A stretch of 49,422 nt of DNA from Fervidicella metallireducens AeB. GTDB taxonomy: Bacteria > Bacillota > Clostridia > Clostridiales > Caloramatoraceae. Position numbers and translations under genes: made by a program. The first letter of the stretch is position 1. The number at the start of each line of letters is the position of its first letter. Of the stretch, positions 1 to 9,199 are shown piece by piece. Location: contig NZ_AZQP01000019.1 in the NCBI RefSeq assembly GCF_000601455.1, positions 1 through 49,422 of the forward strand, written 5' to 3'. The notes beneath the pieces are model-generated. The model searched no databases, had not been told where the DNA came from, and saw only the letters and a list, made by a program, of their open reading frames with translations.

Positions 1-44
1 TTACTTTTATTCCTACTACATATATCATGAATTCAACATTTTTA

Positions 45-86
45 AAATCAAAAACACAGAATCAAGCATCTCTGTGTTTTTGATTT
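45..86. terminator. Strong bidirectional hairpin
   Basis: Perfect 16-bp inverted repeat (arms 45-60 and 71-86) with a 10-nt loop. It lies just downstream of the minus-strand membrane-protein gene, so it is probably its rho-independent terminator. The run of T after the stem on the minus strand is interrupted. Confidence 0.75.
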
Positions 87-136
87 ATTCATCCTAACTC
101 TTTGGGTAACATATCAGCAAATTGTTTTATATCTGA

Positions 137-454
137 TTATTTCTTTTCTTCTTTCTTATCACCAACGCCTCTCCTTGGTACACAAGAGGCTACAAATCCT
201 ATCAATATTGACTGTACTGAAGGCGCTATGATATTAAGATATCGCTCATACTCCAAGGCATAGACGATTACAGCTGTAAGTATATTAATTGCAACTGTGG
301 CGATAAAGATATATATCACAAATTTAGCAAATGAACTTATGTATTTTTCCCAAATAGCATGTCTTTTGTATCCTGGAATTATTGCTGAAAATAAGATAAA
401 AGTAACAATTACTATTCCTGCATCAAGTAATGCAACCTTTAGGAAAGTCCACAT
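137..454 (-). CDS. Small hypothetical membrane protein
   Basis: I do not recognise a family. The product is about 105 residues with three hydrophobic segments (roughly residues 4-26, 45-68 and 75-92) and a charged Lys/Glu-rich tail, so it is probably an integral membrane protein. The ATG at 454 is preferred over the in-frame TTG at 457. The GGAGGG ribosome binding site (461-466) sits 6 nt from the ATG but only 3 nt from the TTG. It stands alone between a downstream hairpin and the divergent PilZ gene. No function can be inferred. Confidence 0.7.
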   Translation of the reverse strand: MWTFLKVALLDAGIVIVTFILFSAIIPGYKRHAIWEKYISSFAKFVIYIFIATVAINILTAVIVYALEYERYLNIIAPSVQSILIGFVASCVPRRGVGDKKEEKK

Positions 455-551
455 CAAAATCCCTCCAATTCTTGATTATAGTTTTTGCAATTTATAATTT
501 TTCATTCAAAATAAAAGAAAATAAAACATTCTCAATCATTTATATTTTTGG

Positions 552-557
552 TATAAT
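552..557 (+). promoter_or_regulatory. Probable -10 box for the PilZ gene
   Basis: A consensus TATAAT lies about 16 nt upstream of the AGGAGGG ribosome binding site (573-579) of the PilZ gene. The matching -35 region is poor, so this is a suggestion only. Confidence 0.45.
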
Positions 558-586
558 ATACCTAGCGGTATTAGGAGGGATAACAG

Positions 587-958
587 GTGGGCTTTGAACA
601 ACGAAAATTTAAACGTGCAAAATTCGAATATGAAATACTATATCCAACCGTATTATTTAAAAATGACAAAAAAACTTTTTATGATAATGTTAAAATGTTT
701 ACCAGCGACATATCTGAAGCTGGTATTTGTTTGATTTCCAGTTTTTACATTCCTACTGACAGCTTTGTGTCCTTTTATTTAAGAATAGATGATAATCTGC
801 CCTTTAAGGTTCTAGTTAAAATACGCTGGAACAAACTTACTGGTGGTTACTTTACCTGCGGTGGGGAATTTATAGGGCTCAGACTTGAAGAAATATATAA
901 GATAAGAAAATTTATAGACAAATGCACACAATTAGAAAATATAGGGCATCCCTCATAG
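587..958 (+). CDS. PilZ-domain protein (probable c-di-GMP receptor)
   Basis: A single-domain PilZ protein of 123 residues. The two c-di-GMP-binding elements are visible: an RxxxR motif near residues 6-10 (RKFKR) and a DxSxxG motif near residues 41-47 (DISEAG). The rest fits a PilZ beta-barrel. Such stand-alone receptors usually relay c-di-GMP levels to motility, secretion or polysaccharide machinery. No partner is adjacent, but three GGDEF proteins are encoded elsewhere in the window. The start is GTG, with AGGAGGG 7 nt upstream. The family is clear from the motifs; the target is unknown. Confidence 0.88.
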   Translation: MGFEQRKFKRAKFEYEILYPTVLFKNDKKTFYDNVKMFTSDISEAGICLISSFYIPTDSFVSFYLRIDDNLPFKVLVKIRWNKLTGGYFTCGGEFIGLRLEEIYKIRKFIDKCTQLENIGHPS

Positions 959-972
959 GGCTGTCCTATATT
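938..972. terminator. Terminator between convergent PilZ and comB genes
   Basis: Imperfect hairpin: an outer 11-bp stem with one mismatch (938-948 with 962-972) encloses a CCCT/AGGG inner stem and is followed by ATTTT. It overlaps the ends of both convergent genes and probably serves both. Confidence 0.6.
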
Positions 973-1664
973 ATTTTCCCATTTTTCACTTCAGGTACAA
1001 TATCAACAATGTCTTCTTGAAAACAATATTCTATGTCTTCCTCAAGACCTATAGAAATCATATACTTGTAATGGCTAGCCATCTTTACATAAGAAAATAA
1101 ATCACCTTTATTATCCCTGTATGCCATATATGCTGTTGCTGCCAAATCCTCTAATTCACCATTTTTTATCTCTAAAAGATTATAAATAATTTTACCTGCA
1201 CAGATATAATCATCTAACGAAAATTTGCCATCAGTACCAGAACAAACAAATACAACATCCTTGCCAATTTCCGCTATTTTTTTTGAAACTGCTTTCCCAT
1301 TTATAATTCCACCAATGAAAACATAAGCCCCATCACTGCATTTATTTATCGCCTTAGTTCCATTTGTTGTATTTAGTATTACTCTCTTTCCCCTGACTAT
1401 ATTTTCTTGATATTCTAAGGGAGAATTAGACAAATCAAATCCATTTATTTTCAATGCCTTTCTTTCGCCACCAATAATAGAATTATTATTCTTTAACTTG
1501 AAAGTCTCATCAATCTCAGTTGTTGCAACAACCTCCTTTGCTCCATTACTTAAAGCAGTAATTATTACAGATGTTGCCCTTAATACATCTATAACAACTG
1601 CAACTTTACCCTTCAAGTCAATCCTGTCCACATATTCTATTGAAGGTATTAAACTAATCTTCAT
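966..1664 (-). CDS. comB: 2-phosphosulfolactate phosphatase (ComB family)
   Basis: Related to ComB, which dephosphorylates 2-phosphosulfolactate to sulfolactate using Mg2+ in coenzyme M-type sulfonate pathways. Features seen include the N-terminal VVIDVLRATSVI segment (Asp and Arg conserved in the family), NGAKEV, GGERKALKINGFDLSNSP and the TTNGTKA segment. The length of about 232 residues is typical. In bacteria without coenzyme M the family is widespread and its true substrate is uncertain. The ATG at 1664 is preferred: GGGG (1673-1676) lies 8 nt upstream, whereas the GTG at 1673 would overlap it. No sulfonate genes are nearby. Confidence 0.88.
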   Translation of the reverse strand: MKISLIPSIEYVDRIDLKGKVAVVIDVLRATSVIITALSNGAKEVVATTEIDETFKLKNNNSIIGGERKALKINGFDLSNSPLEYQENIVRGKRVILNTTNGTKAINKCSDGAYVFIGGIINGKAVSKKIAEIGKDVVFVCSGTDGKFSLDDYICAGKIIYNLLEIKNGELEDLAATAYMAYRDNKGDLFSYVKMASHYKYMISIGLEEDIEYCFQEDIVDIVPEVKNGKII

Positions 1665-1724
1665 TAATATCACCCCTTATTATTTTACAACCTAAGTAAA
1701 GATTTTTAAATAAGGCAAAATAAA

Positions 1725-1743
1725 AGGAGCTGTTTAAGCCCCT
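1725..1743 (-). terminator. Rho-independent terminator
   Basis: On the minus strand an AGGGGC/GCTCCT stem (one G-U pair) with a 7-nt loop is followed by TTTATTTT. It ends the transcript that carries the small ORF at 1761-1931. Confidence 0.65.
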
Positions 1744-1760
1744 GATTATGTGTATAAAAT

Positions 1761-1931
1761 TTAGTGGTTAACAGGTTTTTTGATACCGTTTTTTTTCTTA
1801 AGACACTTATGACGAGAACCTCTAAAAAAATTGAGAAAGCTTTCAAAAATATTATATAACTTTTTATATTTCTTCTGTTTCCTCTTGACCTTTAAGTCAA
1901 TTACCCTAACCTCGCCACTCTCTCCGCCCAT
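1761..1931 (-). CDS. Small basic hypothetical protein (56 aa)
   Basis: An open frame from ATG at 1931 to TAA at 1761 encodes 56 residues rich in Lys and Arg. It starts MGGESGEVRVIDLKVKRKQK and ends KKPVNH. A GGGGTGG ribosome binding site stands 5-6 nt upstream and a good terminator follows the stop, so it looks like a real gene. No family is recognised. It lies downstream of the frameshifted lipoprotein gene in the same direction and could share its transcript. Function unknown. Confidence 0.5.
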   Translation of the reverse strand: MGGESGEVRVIDLKVKRKQKKYKKLYNIFESFLNFFRGSRHKCLKKKNGIKKPVNH

Positions 1932-2040
1932 AATTCCACCCCATTTTAATTTTCATAATATTCTTTATATTCATTATATATGACATTCCCTTCATTTTCA
2001 ACTTATGGTATATCTAGAAAAAATATTAAATGCATGTAAC

Positions 2041-3179
2041 CTATTGAATCTGTTTTAAACTGTCTTTTTCTATATCGAATTCCCAGATTCCTTTTAGTTT
2101 CTGTTCCTCATCTGTTCCGTTTTTATCTGGAGTAACTTTAAATATAATTTTTCCTGGGGAAACAAAATAGCAACCTGACAAAGAAAACACATCCATTCTA
2201 AACTGCTTGTCAATACTTGTATTTAATATTTCCCCTTCCATGGTATACAATATTATTCTATGTTTACCACTATCCTGTATATTCTCAACTAAGAATTTTT
2301 TGTTATCTGGGGAAAAGCTGACTAATTGAATTTTGCTTTTAAAATATAAATCTATAGGTTTAATTATAACCGTTGGTTTTTTTCTTCCTGTCCCTGAGTT
2401 TGTTGTTCTTGATTCTGACCAGACTGCCCCCCTTGATCTTGTCCCTGACCACTTCCCTCTGCTAAGGCAAATGCTTCACTTGATTCTTCCATTTCAGCCA
2501 TACCGATAAAACTATTTTCACTTATACTGGTAATCAATATCTTTTTCCCGTCTGAACTTAAAGCACAGGGTCCAAACTGATTTTTAGGAACCTTAAATTT
2601 TTGTTCTGGCAGAGACCCTTTTTTAGGTGTAATAAACTCTGGTAAATCACCTATTTTTATAATCTCTTCCCCTTTAACTTTGTATGAATCTCTTTTTACA
2701 ATAGATTTATCCTTTCCATCAATAACTATGCTTTTATCCTCCTGAACTTTATCTATTACAATTTCACCATCTTCTTTTATCAATGTATATTTATATGTTT
2801 CATCCGAAAAGTAAGGAACTCCGTTGTAGGAATTATATATATGTACTTTAACAACAATTGCTCCTTCCTGAGAACTACCTTCTTCCTCATCATTTTCATC
2901 ATCCTCTACTATTTTGTATCCTATTGGATGAGGGTTATCTTCTAATTTAACTTCCCTTATCTGGGATTTTAAATTTTTGCTATAAAAAGACTTCATTGCA
3001 TCTATATTTCTTTCCAGTACAAATCTTAAATAATTATCTAAAAATTCACCTGCTGCTTTTTTGTCTATTTGTTCAACCTTCTTTTTATTATCACTATTCT
3101 CCTGCTGATTTGGTTTATCAGGGCACCCAGTTAAAAACATCATTAAAAATATCAGTATTACAGTTAAAATCTTCTTCAA
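2041..3179 (-). pseudogene. Lipoprotein with propeller-like C-terminal part, split by a -1 frameshift
   Basis: Two open frames (3179 to 2364, then the frame ending at 2041) join into one 379-residue protein if one base is added at the A7 run near 2376-2382. The first part has a signal peptide with lipobox LTGC, a region resembling a DUF-type lipoprotein domain, and a Gln/Gly-rich linker. The continued frame contains SFSPDNKKFLVEN, which resembles the earlier ALSSDGKKILITS. This suggests TolB/WD-like beta-propeller blades on both sides of the junction. The start is GTG 3188 or TTG 3179; TTG is better spaced from GGAGAGGTG. At the junction the zero frame reads A-AAA-AAC, a slippery heptamer. 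The gene may be intact with a base undercall, truly frameshifted, or expressed by ribosomal slippage. Confidence 0.7.
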
Positions 3180-3364
3180 TTCACTCACCTCTCCTATTTT
3201 GTATTATTCCACTTTATATTGTTTTTAATCTATTACCTTATAAAAAGATTATAATAATCCCTATCCCACCCCCCTGACATTATAGTTATCATCCTTTAAG
3301 CAATGTGTATTTTTTTATGTTTTTCTGAATAGTATTAGTTGTATAGATTTTTGGAGGGATCTAA

Positions 3365-4402
3365 TTGAAAAATGACTTAAAAATCGCCTTTGTATTCATT
3401 GGGACTATCGTTGGTGCAGGACTTGCATCTGGCCAGGAAGTTCTGCAATTTTTCAGCAGGTACGGTATCAAAGGATTTTATGGTATCATTCTCTGTTGCA
3501 TTATATATTTTTTAATTTCCGTAATAATTGTTAATCTTTGTTTTAAAAATAATTATGGAAATTACAATGCTATTATAAGGTCAGTCTTCGGTGAAAGGCT
3601 TGGGTGGATAGTTGATTTAATTCTTACTCTTTTTATTTTTGGAAGTAACACCATAATGATATCAGGTGGTGGTGCCATGTTAAATGAATATGCAGGTATC
3701 AATAAAACAGCTGGTATATTCATTATGGCCTCCTTGGTGTTTTTAGTTGCTATCTTTTCAACGGAAGGGCTTATCCTTGTAAATTCAATAATTGTTCCAT
3801 TTTCAACATCAATCATTGTAATCCTAGGTATAGCAGTTTTTTTTGTAAATCCTGATTATAAAGAACTGATTTCAAATATCCATATTTCAGTTCCACCAAG
3901 GAGCAACTGGGTTCTTTCCAGTATTCTATATGCATCTTTTAATCTGACGGTAGCAACAGGAGTCATTTGCCCAATGATTTCTGAAGGAATAAAGAAAAAA
4001 CACTTTATTAACGGTTGTATACTTGGAAGTGCAATTTTAACGGCACTTGCTGCTGTAATAAATTTTTCTATCTTAATCTATGCTCCAAAAAGTTTTTATA
4101 CTGAAATACCTAATCTGTACATAGCAAAGGAAATAAGCTCTGTTTTACCATTCATTGTAACATGTATTATCTGGCTCGAAATGTTTTCTACTGAAATAGG
4201 TAATCTATATAGTTTGTCAAAACGATTACAGGGCTCCTTAAAGGTTTCTTACACTTTTTCATTGATTATAATAATCCTTTTTTCAATACCCTTTTCATTT
4301 TTGGGTTTTTCAAATCTTATAAAAATGCTATACCCACCCTTTGGAGTAATCAGCTTTGTTTTTCTTATTGGTTGTACATTAAAATATTTTAAAACCCGCT
4401 GA
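3365..4402 (+). CDS. YkvI-family membrane transporter
   Basis: A 345-residue integral membrane protein with about ten hydrophobic helices. The N-terminal IAFVFIGTIVGAGLASGQE is the hallmark of the YkvI family, a branch of the APC/LeuT-fold transporters related to spore-germination permeases. The break in helix 1 (GTIVGAGLASGQE) is where such proteins bind substrate. No substrate is known. The TTG start is supported by GGAGGG 6 nt upstream. It is divergent from the lipoprotein gene and transcribed alone; a separate promoter likely precedes the NIF3-like gene about 110 bp downstream. Confidence 0.85.
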   Translation: MKNDLKIAFVFIGTIVGAGLASGQEVLQFFSRYGIKGFYGIILCCIIYFLISVIIVNLCFKNNYGNYNAIIRSVFGERLGWIVDLILTLFIFGSNTIMISGGGAMLNEYAGINKTAGIFIMASLVFLVAIFSTEGLILVNSIIVPFSTSIIVILGIAVFFVNPDYKELISNIHISVPPRSNWVLSSILYASFNLTVATGVICPMISEGIKKKHFINGCILGSAILTALAAVINFSILIYAPKSFYTEIPNLYIAKEISSVLPFIVTCIIWLEMFSTEIGNLYSLSKRLQGSLKVSYTFSLIIIILFSIPFSFLGFSNLIKMLYPPFGVISFVFLIGCTLKYFKTR

Positions 4403-4511
4403 AAATAAAATATTCTTTAGACAGATTTTAAATCATTAATTTTCCAGTTTATTTAAAAATTAAGCATAATATGTTATCATATTTTTATAAAGAATAAAGG
4501 GGGAAGTTCAC

Positions 4512-5341
4512 ATGTTAAATACAAAAGAAATTATGGACATTGCCTTATCCTTATCAGGTCTTAAAGAAACTCCATCTGATTCAGGTATAATAGTTGAAGG
4601 GGAGAACATTAAAAAAGTTTTAATTGGTGTAGATATGGATACTCCAGAACTTCTTGTTGCTAAAGAAATGGGCTTTGATTTGGTTATAAGTCATCATCCA
4701 AAAACTGGTTCACCTGATATTAATTTTCACAATGTAATGTTAAGACAAATAGATAAAATGGTCGAATTTGGCGTTCCAATAAACAAGGCACAAAAAGCTT
4801 TAAGAGAAAAGGTTGGAAGCATTGAAAGAGCCAGCCACCCAGGTAATTTTGACAGGTTCAATCCTTTGCAAAACTTATAGGTATGCCATACATGAATATA
4901 CATATGCCCTGCGATATTATAACAGAGAACTACCTTCAGGGTTTATTAAATGAAAAATTTAAAGACAATCCAAAGGCTACCTTAAAAGATATAATAGATA
5001 CTTTAAAGGAGATTCCAGAATATAAAAATTCAATTGTTAAACCAGTAATTAGAGTTGGGGGAAACGATGATTTTGCAGGAAAAATCGCTGTACTTATGGC
5101 TGGTGGCACAAATGGCGGAGAAAAGGTTTTTAAAGCTTATTTTGAAGCAGGCGTTGGCACAATCATTTGTATGCATATGCCTGAAGATGTAAGAAAAGCA
5201 GTGGTTGAGCAAAATATAGGCAATGTAATTGTTGCTGGTCATATGCCATCAGATTCAATAGGTATAAATATGCTTGTTGAGGAATTAAGGAACAGAGGTC
5301 TTGAAGTGACTACAATGAGCGGAATAATAAATAAGTTTTAG
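4512..5341 (+). pseudogene. NIF3-like dinuclear metal-centre protein, split by a one-base deletion
   Basis: Two frames (4512-4880 and one running through 4883-5341) together encode one NIF3/DUF34-family protein. Adding one base near 4866-4875 (TTTGCAAAA) gives 276 residues and restores the conserved run KLIGMPYMNIHMPCD. Metal-ligand motifs are visible: SHHP near residue 63, then HMP and GHMPSDSIG at the C-terminal end. The family forms hexameric toroids with two metal ions per subunit; its role is uncertain. The first frame starts at ATG after GGGGG. A real frameshift would leave only the N-terminal half, so a base-calling error is the simpler reading. A strong terminator follows. Confidence 0.82.
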
Positions 5342-5376
5342 CCAAATAAACTGATATAAAATAATGTTCGATGCAT

Positions 5377-5427
5377 ATACCCATGATTCCAATACACAAA
5401 AGATAAAAATATTGGAGTTATGGGTAT
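5377..5427 (+). terminator. Rho-independent terminator after the NIF3-like gene
   Basis: Arms 5377-5394 and 5410-5427 pair over 18 bp with a 3-nt internal mismatch. The loop is 15 nt and the stem runs into six T. Confidence 0.85.
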
Positions 5428-5564
5428 TTTTTGTAACATACTGCAACTTTTAACATCAGGTTCATTCTGTAAATTTTTTTAATAATTTTCAAAAACAGCA
5501 GGTGAATAAACTAGGTAAGTGATATAATATATTTGTTGTATAATTCTAATTGGGAGTGGTCTTA

Positions 5565-7442
5565 TTGATAAGAAGAAAAAAATATAGATATAAACGAAAA
5601 GTTAAAAAGTATTATAACTTTAACATAAAATTATTCTCCTTTATCCTTGTTATTTTAGCTTTATTTATTTCAGCTGGATATTACATATTTTTCAGAAAGC
5701 TGACAATTAATTGTGGAATTGTTGTTGATAAACATGAAACTAAAAACTATTTAGAGCTTAAACTTGCATATGACGGCAAAACTCAAAGAGTTAAAGTAAA
5801 AAAATCAACAAAGTTAATTGATTCCATAGCCTATAACGTTACCTTAAAGGGGCTCTATGTTGACAAAATTGAACCCTGTAAAATTTACACTGGTGAAGTT
5901 CAATTTAAGGAGGGTAATTCAGTTGTATTAAGCAATAATAGCCTTACATTAAGTGAAAGGGTAAGATATTATAACTTCGCCAATAATAAATTGACTCCTG
6001 TATCCAATAAAGTAGTACTGGTAGGTTATTCTAACTGCAGATTTATTGCAGATAAATCAAATAAAATATCAGTTATCCTGGCAGATATTCCTGATATTAA
6101 AAAACTGAGAGTAGGGATTTCCAATTCTGATTTTACTTCATTAAATCATTCACAATTGATTATGGCTTCTAAAAAAGGGCTTTCTTTTCAATTTGATAAC
6201 AACTTACATGAAATTAGACGAGGAGATGCACTGAAATTAACATATAACAATGGTATAATACATCTTTTCATTGTTAATGATGATAATAAAACTTTTCCAG
6301 TTAAAGCGTCAATTGGAACAACGAAAAACAAGATTTTAATTTATTCAAATTCAGATGTTCCTATAAAGATTAAATCTTTAAAACGTTCAAACACCCATGT
6401 ACCTGAATATTTTGGTTCATTAAAGGTATTTATTAAAGATAAATCTATGCGATTAGTCAATGATGTTGATATAGAAGACTATTTAAAATATGTTGTTCCT
6501 TCAGAGATTCCTAGTTCTGCTGGGTTTGAGGGATACAAATCACAGGCAATTGCAGCAAGAACATATGCTTTATCCGATTTGATTTCTGGTAGATTTTCAA
6601 ATGAGGGCTTTAACCTTGATGACTCTAATAAAAGTCAGGTTTATAATGAACGTTATCCAGTTGAAGAATCTGAGCAGAACAAATTAATCAGTGCTATTTC
6701 AGAGACAAGTGGTAAGATATTGTCATATAATAAAAAACTAATCGATGCCAAATATTATTCAACTTCCTGTGGTTTATCTGCTCCATTTAATCAGGTTTGG
6801 TATTCTTCGAATACTTCAAAAATCAGTAATCCAGAACCATATTTGGATTACGTTGATTTAACTGAAACTGGCATTAAGGATTTATCCAGTGAAGATATCG
6901 CCTCTACCTTTTTAAAGGATTGGACTACAAGGGCATTTGACTCTAATTCACAATATTTCCGCTGGAAAGTTGAACTGGATTATCAAACCCTTGAAAAAAC
7001 AATTAACTCTAATATATATTTAAGATACACTAAATCACCTGATAGCTTTAAAAAGAAATGGTTATTTAATATTTATAAAAAGACCACTATACCTAAAGAA
7101 GGTATAGGAAAAATAAGAGATATTGAAATCAGCAAACGTGGACGTGCTGGAAATGTAATGGAGATGTTGATAACAACAGATGATGCTGTATATAAAATTG
7201 AAAAGGACATAAACATAAAAAGATTGCTTGCTCCTAAAAATTTTGAATTAAATTTTTTATATGGTAAACCTCAATATGTTTCCACATTTCCTTCAAGCTT
7301 CTTTGTTTTAGAAAAGGAATATAAAAAAAACAGCCTTAAAACTGTAACCATTTATGGTGGAGGATATGGTCATGGAGTGGGTATGAGCCAGACAGCTGTT
7401 ATAGGTATGGTACGTAAAGGCTATAACCATGAAAAATTTTAA
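5565..7442 (+). CDS. SpoIID/LytB-domain protein, 3' end frameshifted
   Basis: The N-terminus is basic (RRKKYRYKRKVKKYY), followed by one membrane helix (about residues 20-42). A long beta-rich region follows, then a SpoIID domain from about residue 290 with EDYLKYVVPSEIPSS, QAIAARTYAL and the closing GGGYGHGVGMSQTA. In sporulation SpoIID is a lytic transglycosylase that cleaves denuded peptidoglycan during engulfment. At over 620 residues this is about twice the length of classical SpoIID, so it may be a SpoIID-like paralogue. TTG 5565 is preferred because GGGAGTGG (5552-5559) lies just upstream. The stop at 7440-7442 interrupts a family-like ending. Adding one A in GAAAAATTTT gives ...KILKFFYKDV and a stop at 7504 (646 residues). 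Confidence 0.85.
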   Translation: MIRRKKYRYKRKVKKYYNFNIKLFSFILVILALFISAGYYIFFRKLTINCGIVVDKHETKNYLELKLAYDGKTQRVKVKKSTKLIDSIAYNVTLKGLYVDKIEPCKIYTGEVQFKEGNSVVLSNNSLTLSERVRYYNFANNKLTPVSNKVVLVGYSNCRFIADKSNKISVILADIPDIKKLRVGISNSDFTSLNHSQLIMASKKGLSFQFDNNLHEIRRGDALKLTYNNGIIHLFIVNDDNKTFPVKASIGTTKNKILIYSNSDVPIKIKSLKRSNTHVPEYFGSLKVFIKDKSMRLVNDVDIEDYLKYVVPSEIPSSAGFEGYKSQAIAARTYALSDLISGRFSNEGFNLDDSNKSQVYNERYPVEESEQNKLISAISETSGKILSYNKKLIDAKYYSTSCGLSAPFNQVWYSSNTSKISNPEPYLDYVDLTETGIKDLSSEDIASTFLKDWTTRAFDSNSQYFRWKVELDYQTLEKTINSNIYLRYTKSPDSFKKKWLFNIYKKTTIPKEGIGKIRDIEISKRGRAGNVMEMLITTDDAVYKIEKDINIKRLLAPKNFELNFLYGKPQYVSTFPSSFFVLEKEYKKNSLKTVTIYGGGYGHGVGMSQTAVIGMVRKGYNHEKF

Positions 7443-7502
7443 AATTTTTCTATAAGGATGTTACCATTACTGATTATAAAGATATCATTAATAACTCTTT
7501 TT

Positions 7503-7529
7503 AAAGGTCTGGATTAACTCCAGACCTTT
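7503..7529. terminator. Hairpin between the SpoIID-like and radical SAM genes
   Basis: Perfect 11-bp stem (7503-7513 with 7519-7529) and 5-nt loop between convergent genes. It overlaps the stop codon of the radical SAM gene and probably acts in both directions. Confidence 0.75.
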
Positions 7530-8433
7530 ATACACCTTCTAAATCAAAATTTGGCACATACTCCTCAGTTGCACTTTCAAATTCCTGAAAGAAACCATTT
7601 TCTAATCCTTTGGAGATAGCATAATCTATAAGCCCTTCATAATGATTTTTATTTATTCTCCTGTTTATTTCACTATATTGATGGGCTCTGAATAAAGGGG
7701 TATACTGACACATTATATTTAAATATATTTCCCGGGGAAGGTTTTCTAAAACCCAGTCGATTATTTTCTTTGAATCAAAAAGCAATCCTGGAAGCATTAA
7801 ATGCCTTATCATCATCCCCTTGACAAGGAGCCCTTCCTCATTAAAAACGGGATTTCCAACCTGCCTATACATTTCTAACACTGCTTTTGATGCAGTTTTA
7901 AAATACCCATCAACCTTAGAGTATTTTTTCCCATACTTATCGTCAAAATACTTTATATCAGGAAGATATATATCAACCAATCCTTCAAGAAGCTTTAAAG
8001 CTTCAACCCTCTCATAGGAATTAGTATTGTATATAACAGGTATTGTAAGTCCACATTTTTTTGATAATATTATTGCCTCTCTTATTTGTGGTATGTAATG
8101 TGTTGGTGTAACTAAGTTTATATTATGAGCTTTTTTTCTCTGTAGTTCTAAAAAAATTTCTGCAAGTCTGTCAATAGAAATAACCTTTCCATACCCTTCA
8201 TGGCTTATTTTATAGTTCTGACAATATACACAATGTAAATTGCAGTTACTGAAAAATATCGTTCCGGAACCATTTTCACCTGAAATACAAGGCTCTTCCC
8301 ACTTATGGAGAAAAGCCTTTGCTATCTTTATATCAGCTGAAGATTTACATGCACCTATTTCATTTCTTCTATTAATTCCACATTCCCTTGGACAAACATT
8401 GCATCTTTCTATATTTATCATACTCATCACCAT
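7528..8433 (-). CDS. Radical SAM protein, PflA-like (COG1313 type)
   Basis: A 301-residue radical SAM protein related to pyruvate formate-lyase activating enzymes. The [4Fe-4S]-SAM motif CxxxCxxC is at residues 64-71 (CNLHCVYC). A second Cys-rich N-terminal set (CNVCPRECGINRR, then GACK) is typical of this subgroup and may bind another cluster. Substrates of the subgroup are not established and no glycyl-radical enzyme is adjacent. The ATG at 8433 directly follows the TAA of the upstream PAP2 gene. ATG 8421 is an alternative, because GGTGATGAG would then act as the ribosome binding site. The two genes form a tight operon. Confidence 0.85.
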   Translation of the reverse strand: MVMSMINIERCNVCPRECGINRRNEIGACKSSADIKIAKAFLHKWEEPCISGENGSGTIFFSNCNLHCVYCQNYKISHEGYGKVISIDRLAEIFLELQRKKAHNINLVTPTHYIPQIREAIILSKKCGLTIPVIYNTNSYERVEALKLLEGLVDIYLPDIKYFDDKYGKKYSKVDGYFKTASKAVLEMYRQVGNPVFNEEGLLVKGMMIRHLMLPGLLFDSKKIIDWVLENLPREIYLNIMCQYTPLFRAHQYSEINRRINKNHYEGLIDYAISKGLENGFFQEFESATEEYVPNFDLEGV

Positions 8434-9114
8434 TTATCTATTTTCTGTAATATTAAATAAAACCTTTGCTCTTGAATGTAGCTGCTCTTTTACTTCATTA
8501 TAGTTAAATCCTAAATATAAACCATATGCAATTATTGTAGCTGATATTGCATCATACACATAATGCTGCTTAATAAAAAAGGTAGAGAAAATTATTAATA
8601 TACAACACACAGTTGAAACCATTTTCATAATAGGTGTTACACTTTCTTCCCTGTTTATATACACAGCTACTAAAACAGATTCTAATACATGAATGCTTGG
8701 AAAACAATTATAAGGATTATCTCTTTGGTATATTGCTCTCACTCCTCTAGCAAAAACATCTTCTCCATAAACAGTTGGCCTTGGTACTGTTGTTGGAAAA
8801 ACATAGTATATAATAAAACACACTGCCATACCTAACAATATTCCACCTAGCAGCTTATAATACTTTTTTTCATTATAAACAGCAAAATAAAAAAATATAA
8901 TTCCTAAATATACATACCAGAATGTATAAGGCACAATAAAATACTTGTTGAAGGGAACAAGCATATCAAACTTACTGGGAATATGATATACCCTGCCCCT
9001 GTCATTATTTAAATAAACATATACCAAAGACATTATAGCTATTGAAGATAAAAGCAGTAACCTTTTAATTACGTTTTTATAATCCTTTATTGCATCTTTA
9101 AAAAGTTGTATCAT
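8434..9114 (-). CDS. PAP2-superfamily membrane phosphatase
   Basis: A 226-residue protein with about six membrane helices. Phosphatase motifs in order are a short RP-containing segment (TVPRPTV), PSIH with its catalytic His, and the closing KQHYVYD with His and Asp. This matches the PAP2 / inositolphosphotransferase-like branch, which acts on lipid phosphates or transfers phospho-headgroups at the membrane. The substrate cannot be read from the sequence. GAGGGG lies 6 nt before ATG 9114. It lies between the upstream diguanylate cyclase gene (86 bp away) and the radical SAM gene with no gap, suggesting co-transcription. Confidence 0.83.
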   Translation of the reverse strand: MIQLFKDAIKDYKNVIKRLLLLSSIAIMSLVYVYLNNDRGRVYHIPSKFDMLVPFNKYFIVPYTFWYVYLGIIFFYFAVYNEKKYYKLLGGILLGMAVCFIIYYVFPTTVPRPTVYGEDVFARGVRAIYQRDNPYNCFPSIHVLESVLVAVYINREESVTPIMKMVSTVCCILIIFSTFFIKQHYVYDAISATIIAYGLYLGFNYNEVKEQLHSRAKVLFNITENR

Positions 9115-9199
9115 CCATATCCCCTCACTTTTTGCTGATAAACAATCCTACAACAATTATATATGTTATTTTTTAACAATATTTGCATCTTTTATTAAA

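Noticed and set aside
297-497. Plus-strand 66-codon frame
   Set aside because: It lies opposite the small membrane protein gene, has no ribosome binding site, and its composition is that of a shadow frame.
5340-5564. Riboswitch or small RNA before the SpoIID-like gene
   Set aside because: The only structure is the terminator of the NIF3-like gene; the rest is AT-rich without stems.
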